Of a stretch of 64,000 bases of DNA, positions 20,885 to 32,800 are shown in pieces. The position numbers and the translations under genes are program-made. Origin of the DNA: Amphibalanus amphitrite. Lineage: Eukaryota; Arthropoda; Thecostraca; Balanomorpha; Balanidae. A model generated the notes under the pieces. The model was given only the letters and a program-made list of their open reading frames with translations. It made no database searches and was not told the origin of the DNA. The stretch covers positions 1,302,001 through 1,366,000 of the forward strand of contig NW_024881520.1 of NCBI RefSeq assembly GCF_019059575.1, given 5' to 3'. Position 1 is the first letter of the stretch, and each line of letters begins with the position of its first letter.

Positions 20885-23800
20885 CCTGGTCTCGGCCGGC
20901 ACCAGCAGGCCGAGCCGGTGCGCCTCCACGATGTTGATGAAGTGGTCCACCTGGCGGACGTCGCCGGCGTTCGGCGTCACCAGGCCCTCCTCGATGGCGG
21001 CCAGCAGGTGGTGCAGCCGGTCCGTGAGCGGGTCGCGCACCAGCACCGTGGTCGGGTCGATCAGACCGCGATCAATGGCCTCCGACAGGGGGATGGGGCG
21101 GTCCGTGAACGGATCAACGAACCGCTCCCGGTCCAGGTCGTACAGATCACTGTCGAGCGCCTCCAGCACCGAGAAACAGTAGCGCGGCGTTACGATGACT
21201 CCCTCCTTGATGGCTTGCTCCAGTGTCAGGAAGTGGCCGGTGGTAGTGTCCAGCACCATACCCTTGTCCTCTTCGATCAGACCCTGCTCGAAGGCTGCCG
21301 GCAGACGCACCAGACGCGCCCGCTTCGTATCCTTCAGCAGAACTGTGTTGGGATCCAGAAGACCCAGGTCGAACGCCTTTTTCAATGTGACTGCCTGGCG
21401 CGAGCTAGGCTCGATGTAGCGCGCGTGTTGCACGTTCAGGGAGCCGTTGTCGATAGCCTCTTGGAAGGCCACTGGCGGACGCAGGTACAGCATGGTACGC
21501 CCCTCAAACAAAATCAACTGCGGCGACAGGCGACCGGGGCTGATGTCAATCATGGCGCGGTGTTTCGGCTCGATCAGTCCGTCCGTGATGGCCTGCTTCA
21601 GCGGCCGCAGCTCCTTGGTGGTCGGATCCATCACGACGGCCGTCTCCGGGTTGATGATGAGCTCCTTGATCGCCTCCTCCAGGCTGTAGTTGACGAGGTT
21701 TTCGCGGTCCGAGGGTCGCGCTGAGTAGGCCATCGTCGCCTCCTGCTTCATGATGTGCTCTACATTGACTACCTCCTCGGGTGACACATCTTCCGTTACC
21801 AGCAGCTCGCGGTCGAAAGCCACGCTGTAGTTGTAAGCACGCTTGGTGAAGGTGTCAATTACGCGGCCCTTGTTGGTCTGGATGTTGCCCTCTTTGATCG
21901 CCGTGAGCAGGCGCTTGTGCTTGCCTTGGACGGTATCGTTGAACTTCGTCGTTTTTCCACAGAGCAACCCACGCTGAATACCGTCATGAAGATCCAGATT
22001 GTCACCCGTATTGGGGTCAGAGAACTTTCCGGAGTCCAGATGACACAGCTGGTATTTGATTGCGTCCTTGATGCGCAAAGGTCGCTCACTAGGCACGATA
22101 TACCGCAGCTTCTTGGCTTCGATCATGGTGATCTTCTCGCGGGTGCCTGGCACTACGTACCAGCCGTTCTTTGCGTCAACAAGCTCATCCTTGACGGCGT
22201 CAGTGAAGCTTAGGAAACGGCCAGTTTTGGCGTGTTTCACCGGAGAACGCTTAGGATCGAGCAGGTGGTGTTTCACAGCGTCCTCCAGGGTCAGCTTCCG
22301 ACCGGTGCGCGGCTGCACGATCTTACCGGTCTGTGGGTCATAGAAGCCCATGTGCACCAGGTTGTAGAGACTCATCGGCTTCTCGAAGTCAATGATGAAG
22401 CCCTTTCGAAGCGCCTCGCTCAGAGAGATGTCGTAGCCAGTCTTGGGATGGCGGAAGGTTCCTCGGCGGCGATCGATAATGCCTGCGCGACACGTCTCGT
22501 TGAGGTTCAGCAGACGCTCCTCCTCCGTGTCAAAGTAGCACGGCAGGCCTGGATTGATGATGAAGCGCTTGATGATATCGTGGAGGCTCACCTTCCATCC
22601 CGAGACCGAGTCAGTGAAGCGGCCTGTCTCATCATCGTACATACCGTCCTTGATGGCCTGCTGCAGGGAGAGCGAGTGCCGACTGTCAACGACCAGCCCG
22701 ACTTCAAACGCCTCCTGCAGCGAGTAGTCACTGTGGGTCTCGAAGTTCTTCACGCGAGCGGTGTCGGGTTCCACAAGACGACGGCGCATCGCCTCCAGAA
22801 TGTCGACGTTCTTCCAGAAGCCGCGAATCGTGTCGCGCACGAGCACAGACTTCTCGTCCAGGATGCCACGCTCATCGACAGCTTCCAGCAGCGTCAGCCA
22901 GTCGCCCGTCGTCGGGTCGAAGAATAGGCCAGTGTCCTCATCATAAACGCCCTTCTGGATAGCGTCTTTGATTGACATCGGCAGTTCAACATCCGATATG
23001 AACCCTTCTTTGAACGCCTCATTCAACGGCATGCGACGTGTTTTGTCTGGACAATACACGCCCGTTGTTCCGTTGATTATGCCCTCACGAAGAGCACGCG
23101 GGAAGCTAAGCACACGGTTTTTGCGGTCGTCACGCACAATCGTGCACGAAACATCAATCAGGCGGATCTTAATGGCGCGCTCGACAGTGAACGTCTCATG
23201 CGTGTCTGGCTCAGAGACACGGCCAGTTCGCGGATCGTACATGTTCTTTTCGAACACTTCTCGGAGTGGCACACGTTTGGGAGGCGGGAGCAGCACCTGG
23301 TGCTCCATGGCCTCAGCCAGATTGATTTCCTCTCCCGAGCGGGGGTCTGTCACCGCTCCCGACACCGGATCCAGGAAACCGCGCTCAATTGTCTCAAGGA
23401 GGTTCAGCACCTCGTTGGTGTCCGGATGCTTCATGGTCTCAGCAAAGGTGTTAATCTCAGTGCGAACAATAGCCTCCTCGATTGTCACACGCTCTTTCGT
23501 GCGGAAAATAATCAGATGGCCAGTAGCCCGTTCGTACAGTTCTTTTTCGACGAACTCCTGCAATGCCAAAGGAGGCTTGCGCTCGGCCAGCATGCCCTGA
23601 TCGAAGGCACGATCCAGCGGCACATCGTGGTCTGGCTGGCGAATAACGCCACGCTCTGTGTCCACCAGGCCAGCACGCACGGCTCGGTCGTAAGTGTGGA
23701 TAACCTTAGTCTCCACATCCACCACAATGATCGACTCGACATTGATGATTTTCAGTTCAACAGCTTGTTGGAGTGTCACATCTTCACCACTCGCCGGATC

Positions 23801-26800
23801 AATGATCTTTCCAGTGTCTGGTTCGTACAGGCCCATCTGAACAGCGTCAGTGAGATCAACTGGCATAGGCTTTGTCCAGATCATACCCTCACGATAGGCG
23901 CTGTCGAGTGGCTTGCTATGACCGCTTCGGGTGTCAGTCACTTGGCCAGTTGTGATATCCACCAAGCGTGTGGTGATAGCTCGTTCCAGCGTCACAGACT
24001 CGTTCTTCTGCGTGTCCTTGATCTGTGATGATTCCGAATCGATCAGCTGCCGGTGAATAGCTTCGTCGAGTTTGACGGGTTCGTCGGTACCCGGCACAAT
24101 GATCCGGCCGGTGCCGGGATGGTACAGCTTGCGACGGATGACGGCCTCCAGCGACATGGGCACGCGTCGGGGGATGATGATTCCCTTGTTCAAAGCCTGT
24201 GCCATAGGCATGTCCCTGTTGTGGTCGATGTCCTTCACAACACCGTCAAGGAGGTCGATCAGTCCATTTTCTTCAGCCTGCATCGCTGGTATGTACTCGT
24301 TGGAGTTCTTGTCAATCACCAACACTGTATCGAGGTTCACGATACCCCTTCGGAAAGTTTCGTCAAGTGGCATTGGCTTATCATAGCCAGGCACACTCAC
24401 AGTACCGCGCTTGGGACTGTACCATCCCTTGTCAACGACTCGACTGAGCGGGATCTTCGTTGGCTTCTCGTCTTCTGGCTTCACTAAGCCTTCTTTGACT
24501 GCACGGAAGAAGCTCACTGTCTCACGAGTCTCGGTGTCATACACGTCACCTGTCTCGGCATCAACGAGCTGCTGCTCGATCGCCTCGTCCATTGGCATGT
24601 AACGATTTGATTGCAAGTCAAGCACACGAATCGCTTCAGCCGGCATGATTCCAAGGGTCACCAGAGACTTGAAACTAACGTGCTCCTGCGTGTCTGGGTT
24701 GATGAAGCGGCCACTGTCAGGTTCGTAAATGCCTGCCTCGACAGCAGACACGGGCCGCATCAGACGACGCACAATCGTTGATACCTCTTCTACCAGCACA
24801 ACCTCCGTACGGCTCATGACCATAACAACACTTTCTAGCGACATGATTTTCTTGGAAATGATATCACGCACAGGAATTCGCTTGTCTGTTGCCGGAATGA
24901 TTAGCACACAGCGATTCGGTTCAATCTGATCTTCGTCAATCGCCTCTTGGAGTGTCACTTTGGGACGTTTTGGCAGCTGAGTATACTTAACTTGCTTGAC
25001 TGTGACAAATGTTTCCGGTTCCTTGGCCGGTTCCACCTCATGTGTGAGTCGGGACGTTTTTGTGGGCGATCGCCTCTCTGGTTCAGACAAATCTCCATCT
25101 TTCTGTGCACGAGGACGACTCGGCTCCTCCTTAGATGGGCGTCGGCGAGGGGACTCTTCATCACTTGGCTGCCGCTTGTAAGGCTTAGCTCGGCTCGGAG
25201 AGGGACGAGACGGCTCATCCTTGGAAGGACGCCTCCGAGACGGTTCTTCTTTCGAAGGAGCTTTGTGATGAGGTTCTTCCTTAGTCAGGTCACGAGACGC
25301 ATCCTCTTTAGTTGGCGATCTTCGGAAAGGTTCGCCCTTGGTTGAAGGCTTCCGAGATGGCTCTTCTTCAGATGGAGAACGACGGCTAATATCCTTGCTT
25401 GGCGTCTTTCTAGATGGCTCTTCTTTGCTGGGAGACCGTCGCAATTGATCATCCTTTGTCGGATATTTGCTAGAGGGCTCATCCTTCGCAGATGATTTGC
25501 GTGTAACGGGCTCCTTTGGTCTTCTGGATGACACAACTATCGACACTTCTTCCAGCAAAATAATTTCAAGTCGACTGACTACCTCAACAACGCTGTCGAG
25601 CGACATAATCTTCTTTGAGATAATATCGTCCACGGGGATGCGTTTCCCAGTATTGGGGACCACAAGCGTACACCGTTTTGGCTCGATTTCATCAGCACAT
25701 ATGGCCTCCTCAATAGTCATTCTGGGCTTTTTCGGAAGTTGCGAATATTTGCCTGGTTTTCTGACGCTTTGTGAGGGAACTTCATCGAGTGGTGTCTTGC
25801 GAGAAGGCTCCATTGTTTTCGATGTTTTAGGATATCGCTCGGTTTCTGGCGTAGGCACCTCTTCTTGCTTGTCATCCTTACCGATCGGCTTGTCCATTTC
25901 AGAAGGCTTCCTGCCTGGTTCCCTAAATGGTGCTGTCACAGACGGCTCGTCTTTGGGAGATAGTTCACCATTACGCTCCGCTGGTCGCGTGCTTGATGGC
26001 TTTGTATCCGTTGGATATTCGTCCGATGGTTTACCCTTGACGGGCGATTTGCGGCCGGGCTTCTCTTCCGAAGGAGCTCGGCGCCCGGGCTCAGTCTCTG
26101 ATACTGGCTTTCGGGAGGGTTCTTTTCTTGTGGAAGACAGCAAAGCAGACACTTCTTCGATAAGTGTGATGTCTGTCCTGCTGATGACCTCGACTACGCT
26201 CTCCAATGACATAATTTTCTTTGAGACAATGTCACGCACTGGAATCCGCCTTCCAGTGGCAGGAACAACTAGAGTACAGCGCTCCGGCTCTATTTCATCG
26301 GCACATATCGCCTCTTCGATGGTCATTTGTTTGCTCTTGGGAATACGAGGTTGTGGTCTGGGTTTCGGGGCGCTGCGTTCTTTTGGCAACTGATCTTCGG
26401 GCTCTTCTTTTGAATCGAAAGGTGAATCGTCTTTGGGTTTTTCATCTTCACGCTTCTTGACAGCCTTCTTGGCAAAGTCAACCAGCGACTGTCCTTTAGG
26501 AATGTTGATATCGACTGAAGCGATGAGCCCCTGCTTGATTGCTTCATCCAGCGGTGTCTTCCGCCCAGTCCTGGGGTTCGTGACGTCGCCGGTGACAGGA
26601 TCAATCTTCCTCTTGTCCATGCCGTCTGCGACCGTATATGTGGTGCCAGTATTCACTTCAACAACCACGGAGTACTTGTCAATAATCTTCTTTTCTGTGG
26701 TATCTTTAAGAGTCAGCGGTCGGCCCGACTTGGGATCCCGGAAGCGTTTGTTCTTTTTGTCGTAAATGGTGAGACCAGCCTGAACCAGGTCCATGGGTGT

Positions 26801-29800
26801 CTTGAACTGCTCGTTCGGCTCAAGAATGTCTGTTGGTTTGAGGACACCCTTCTCAATCGCATCGGTCAGGGGCATTTTTTCTCCAGTGTGAGGGTCAGTG
26901 TACGTCTTGGTCTTGAAACAGATCAGTCCCTTCTTAACGGCTTCAGTGAAGGACATCTTTATTTCACGCGTAGTATATTCTTCTACAGTCTCATCATCGT
27001 CTTTCACAATGCCCTTCTCTCTAGCCTCATCGATTGATATGATCTTTCCCGTCTTCAGGTTCTTCACTTGGTCAGGTCCATGCAAGATGTGACCTGCAGT
27101 CAACTGAATAGTTCGAGTGGTGATGGTGTGATACTGTGTCAGTGTCTCCGTGATTCCATCACATGGTGCCAGCAGTTCATCATCTGGGCTGACGGGCTTG
27201 ATGCGAATCAGACCGTTCTCGACCGCCTTTCCTATCGGCATCACTTCGTTGTTCTTGGGATGCCTGAACGTCTTTTTCTTCACATCAATCAGATTCTGGT
27301 CGAGAGCATCCATCAAATCGACAGCATCCGGACTCAATGGGAATGGGAGAACCATCAATATGTCCTGATCAATGGCAATCTCCAGGGGAACCATTTCCTT
27401 GGTGACGTTGTTGAGAAGTTCCTTTTTCTTCGGCTCTATGTAGCCTCGCTCAACAGCCACTGGGAATGTGATGCCAAGAGGAGGAAGGTCATCATTTAGG
27501 GCGTATGTGCTCCAATCAAAGAAACCTTCATTGTGAGCTTCAGAAATGGTTTTTGGACGATCTTCCGAACGGATTTCATTGGTTTCAGGGTTGATGAAAC
27601 CTCGCTCTATAGCTTCCTGCAAGGTGATTGGTTCTTCAGTTGCGCCAAGCACCCTCGATAGCGGGTCCAGGATTTCGCAAATCAGAGCTTCTTCGATCGT
27701 GAGCTCGGCACCAGTCTCAGGGTGAATAATGCGCTGTGTGCGAGGGTTGAAGAGACCCTGATCCATAACGTCCGGGAAAGTGAGACACCTCGCCACCGGG
27801 ATCAGCAGGTTACCCCGATAGATGTCAATAACTCCACGCTCTATGGCTTGCTCAATCGTCAGGTCTTCTCCCTTCAAAGGGTCTTTGATGTTGCCTGTCG
27901 TTGAATCAACCTTGCCGGTCTTGATCGCATCTAAGAGGGTGCATGGCTTCCCCCTGCTATCTTTGAAGCTGTCCGGGTTATCCAGAACATCAGCGGTGTC
28001 TTCATCAATGAGATTGCGGTCCACTGCATCTTTTGGTTTAACAACCCTTCTCCGAACCTTCTGCAGGATGATTGGCTTCCCTTCTTCGGCTTCGATGGAT
28101 TTTGCTCTGCCGATGGTTACACTGAACTTTGGCTCAGAGATTCTGCGCATTGGCCTCTGTCCCCGAGTGCCTGGCTCTTCAGTTGGTGTCTGAGGCATCT
28201 GACCCTGTGATAGTTCTTTGGCATCCTCAGGGGTTATTAAACCCTTTTCAACAGCCTCCTCGAGTGGAACTTCCTCACCAGTCCTTGGGTCACGAACGAT
28301 GATAGAAGTTTCGATTAACTGAGAATCATAAGTGATTTGGCCATCGGCTCCATCCACATAACCTTCCGCGGCATATTGGTCAAACGTCTCCTGGTCGATA
28401 ACACCTCTCTCAAGTGCTTCTTCCAGAGTGATTTCTTCGCCGGTTTGAGGATGTACAACAAGAGCCTTCTTTACCTTCTTGGTAGTGACTCCTCGCTTCA
28501 CAATTTCAGCTACATGCATATCATCCCCATCAGTTGTGGTGTAATACTTGAGCACCTCTTCGCCGCCCCTGTCCGGAGACTGAGATGGTCTAATCGGTCG
28601 CTGCTCCACCGGTCTGGGCTCCTTAGACGGGGACTTGCGTCCTGGACGATCCGGCTTGTCATCTCCTGGGCGTCCAGGTCTATCTCCTGAAGGTTTCGGC
28701 TTTGCATCGGATGTCCGCCGGGGTCTGCCATTCTCTGGCTTGTCTGGCCGTTCAGTAATGTATCGTGACGTAACGGTAGTTCGTTTGGTTGAGTGAACAG
28801 AGCTATCGGGGGAAGCCCGGTCCGGCGACTCATCACCAGGGTACCCCGGCTTTTTAGTGAAGGGTTTCGTGAGCGATTCTTTCTCTGGTGATTTGTCACT
28901 CGGTCGCCGGGGCCGATCACCCTCCGGATAGCGCGATTTATCATCAGGTCGTCGAGGTCTATCATCTCGGGGACGATCTGGACTAACATCACTCAGACGA
29001 GCGGGCTTGTCTGTCCCAGGGCGGCCAGGCTCGTCATCTGCAGGACGAGACTGATCCTCTCTGATGTCGCGCGGTTGTTCGTCTCTCGGACGGCTTGGCT
29101 TATCTCCAGGACGACGAGGTTTATCACCTGGGCGTCTAGGCTTGTCATCGCCTGGACGTCTGGGTCTGTCTTCTCCCGGGCGGCTGGGTTTATCGTCTCC
29201 CGGACGACTTGGTTTGTCATCTCTCGGGCGGCTAGGTTTGTCATCACCTGGATGTCTGGGTTCGTCGTCTCCCGGACGTCTGGGTTTGTCGTCTCCGGGA
29301 CGCCTGGGCTTGTCGTCTCCCGGACGAATTGGTTCGTCGTCTCCCGGACGTTTGGGCTTGTCGTCTCCAGGGCGCCTGGGTTTGTCGTCTCCGGGACGCC
29401 TGGGCTTGTCGTCTCCCGGACGGCTTGGTTTATCGTATCCCGGACGACTTGGTTCGTCGTCTCTCGGACGTCTGGGTTTGTCGTCTCCAGGGCGCCTGGG
29501 TTTGTCGTCTCCGGGACGCCTGGGTTTGTCGTCTCCAGGGCGCTGGGGTTTGCCGTCTCCAGGGTGCTTGGGTTTGTCGTCTCCCGGACGTTTGGGTTTG
29601 TCGTCTCCAGGGCGTCTGGGTTTGTCGTCTCCCGGACGGCTGGGTTTATCGTCGCCCGGACGACTTGGTTTGTCATCTCCCGAGCGGCTTGGCTTGTCGT
29701 CTCCAGGGCGCCTGGGTCTGTCGTCTCCCGGGCGACTTTCATCGCCAGGGCGTCCTGGCTTTGCGTCTCCGGGGCGACCAGGCTTGACCTCGTCAGGACG

Positions 29801-32800
29801 TTTCGGTCTACCAGGTTCAGTTTTCTCAGGTGACCTGCTTGCGGTTCGTGGTGTTGGCGTGGTCCTCGTAGATTTACCAGGACTGTCGGGACGTTTTTTA
29901 GCAGGATATTCGTCGTCAGGACGACTCTTTGCCGGTGAACGATCAGGAGAATCATCAAGTCGTTCCGGTTTGTCATCACCAGGGCGCTTAGGTTTGCCAT
30001 CAACACGATCGGGCCGTTTATCGCTGGGACGTCCTGGTTTGTCGTCATCCGGTTGTTTCCGGTCTGGCGATTCGTCTGGTGATTTTTCACCAGGGCGCTT
30101 CGGTTTATGCTGCCCTGGTCGTTCTGGTTTTTCGTCACCAGGGCGACGTGGTTTCCCTCCAGAACCTACAGGTGGATCATCTTCGGGACGTTTTGTCCCA
30201 TCACCGGGACGTTTTGGCCTTTCATCGATCGGTCGACGCGGCTTTTCATCATCAGGACGCTTTGGTTTGCCATCGCCTGGCTTTCTTGGCTTATCGTCTT
30301 CTGGCCTTTTCTCGGGGGATCGGCTGGTGTACCTAGAGGTCACAGTTGTTGTAGTTCTGGAGTATCCCTCGGGACTTTCAGGCCGCCTATCATCAGGAGA
30401 ATCGTCGATGGGACCCTCCTTCAAAGGCTTCCTCGGAGAACGATCACTAGGTAGATCATCAACAGGCCTCTTGGGCTTATCACCACGTCGAGGACGATCC
30501 AAAGAATCGTGTGGTCGACTAGGCTCATCATCTTGAGGGCTTTCAATTTGTGCAGTGAACGTTGACGTTACTGTAGTCCTGGTCGTACGAGTGGTACGGC
30601 GTTCCGGACTTTCAGGACGGTCGTCAGGCGAGTCTTCGCCAGGCTGACCAGGTTGACTGGATTTGTCTATCGGACTTCTCGGCTTCGCATCATCAGGGCG
30701 TTGTGTGCCAGGCCGTGATGTAACCGTGGTTGTTTTTGTCGTCCGTGTTGTATAATCATCAGGACTCTTCGGACGCTTGCGATCAGGTGATGTATCGCCA
30801 GGTCTCCCAGGTCGTCCGGCTGAAGGTTTGGTCGGCGATTCACCTCTTGGAGAGCTGTCGCCTGGTCGTTTTGGCTTGTCCAGTCCTGGCCGTCCAGGTT
30901 TCTCGTCATCAGGACGGCGCCCCGGTCTTCCATCCTTCGGACGACTGGGTTTTTCATCATCAGGACCGACTGGCTTTTGAGAGCCGGGACGGCCGGGCTT
31001 ATCTTCACGAGGACTAGGCCGGTCTTTCACGGGGCTACCAGGTTTGATGTCTCGCGGACGCGATGGCTTATCAATATCTGGGGACTCTGGTTTGTCGCGA
31101 CTGATGCGCTTTGGTTTTTCATCTGTGGGATGGCGACGCTTATCATCCGCAGGTTGTTTGGACTTATCAGGCTTTTCAGGAGATCTGCTTGTAACTCTCG
31201 TTGTAACAGTTGTTGTTTTCTTAGTGAGTCCAGAAGGGCTTTCGGGTCGTCTTTTATCCGGAGAATCTTCAGCCGGACGCCGTTCCGACGGCCTAGAGCG
31301 AGAAGGGCTCTGATCACCAGGCTGTCTTGGACGATCATCAGGTTCACTAGGACGACTCTCAGGCTGATCTGGATATTCAGTCGTATAATGCGATGTTATC
31401 GTTGTTCGAGTTCTAGACGTGTACTGGTCAAGAGTGTCAGGCGACTTGCGTCCGGGTCGCCCTGGCTCATCGTCTGTAGGAAGATACGGTTTTGGTTTAC
31501 CGTCCTTTGGTACATCTCCCGGGCGTTTGGGCTTACCATCGTCCGGCACATCTTCTGGACGCCGTGGCCGATCATCCTCTGGCTCATCCGGATATCCCGC
31601 TGTGTAACGCGATGTCACAGTTGTCTTTGTTGTCCTATATGTACATCGATCAGGACTTTCGGGAGACTCGCCTCTTGGCCGGTCCGGATGTGACCTACCA
31701 GGAGAGTCATCACCTGGTCGACCTGGGCGAGCTGGACTACCTTTGGATGGTCTCCTATAGGTAGGAGTACCTTCATCAGGTGATGTGTCACCAGGACGTC
31801 TTGGACGGTCACTAGCAGGCTGTTTGGGACTCTCATCGCCCGGCTTTTCAGGATATTGCGTTGTTTGTCGTGATGTAACGGTTGTGCGAGTTGTGCGGGT
31901 TGTAAAACGATCAGGGCTTTCTGGAGACCTATCTCTAGGTCGACCAGCCTTTGACTGCCCCGGCTTGTCTGGACTATCCTTTCTGATATCATCTGGCTTT
32001 TCCCTCAGATACCTGGGCTTGTCATCATCTGGTACGTCTCCTGGACGTCGAGGCCTACCATCTTCTGGCTCGTCTGGATATTCCGTTGCATACCGTGAAG
32101 TAACAATAGTTCTGGTGGTTCTAGCGGTGTAAATGTCAGTGTCATCCGGGGATTTACGTTCCGGTCTGTCCGGTTGGTCACCATCGTCATGGCCAGTAGG
32201 CTTATCATCAATCGGGCGCCTCGGAGAGGAATCTTGGGGCTCGTCGGGGCCTACACCGATGTAACGTGAGGTAACGGTCGTTGTAGTTCGTGTAATACCA
32301 CGGTCAGGACTTTCAGGAGATTCGCCCCTTGGCCGGCCAGGTCGGTCAACGTCATGGGGTCGTCTTGGCTCCGGTTTAGGGCGGTCACCAAAACGTTTAG
32401 GTCTATCTTCATCCGGCCGATCTGGCTCCTCTGGGCGGCTTGGCTTCCTTGGCTCACGCTCATGGGGTTCACCTGGGTATCGTCTGGTAAAGCTTGATGT
32501 AACAGTAGTCCTCGTTTGTGAAGTGTATCTTTCAGGGCTCTCGGGACGTTCTCTGTCTGGAGAATCACTCAATCGACCCGGTTGTCCTGGAGCACCCTTT
32601 GATGGCCTTCTGACTGGTTCACGTTTAGGTGATTCGTCACCAGGACGACCAGGCTTGTCATCTCCAGGACGTCTGGGACTAGTGTCACCGGTACGTCTAG
32701 GCTTGTCATCCTCAGGATGTCCGAACCTGGCACCACTGGGACGTCTGGGCTTATCATCTTCTTGGTCCTCAGGCTGATCTTCACAAGGACGTCTTGGTTT

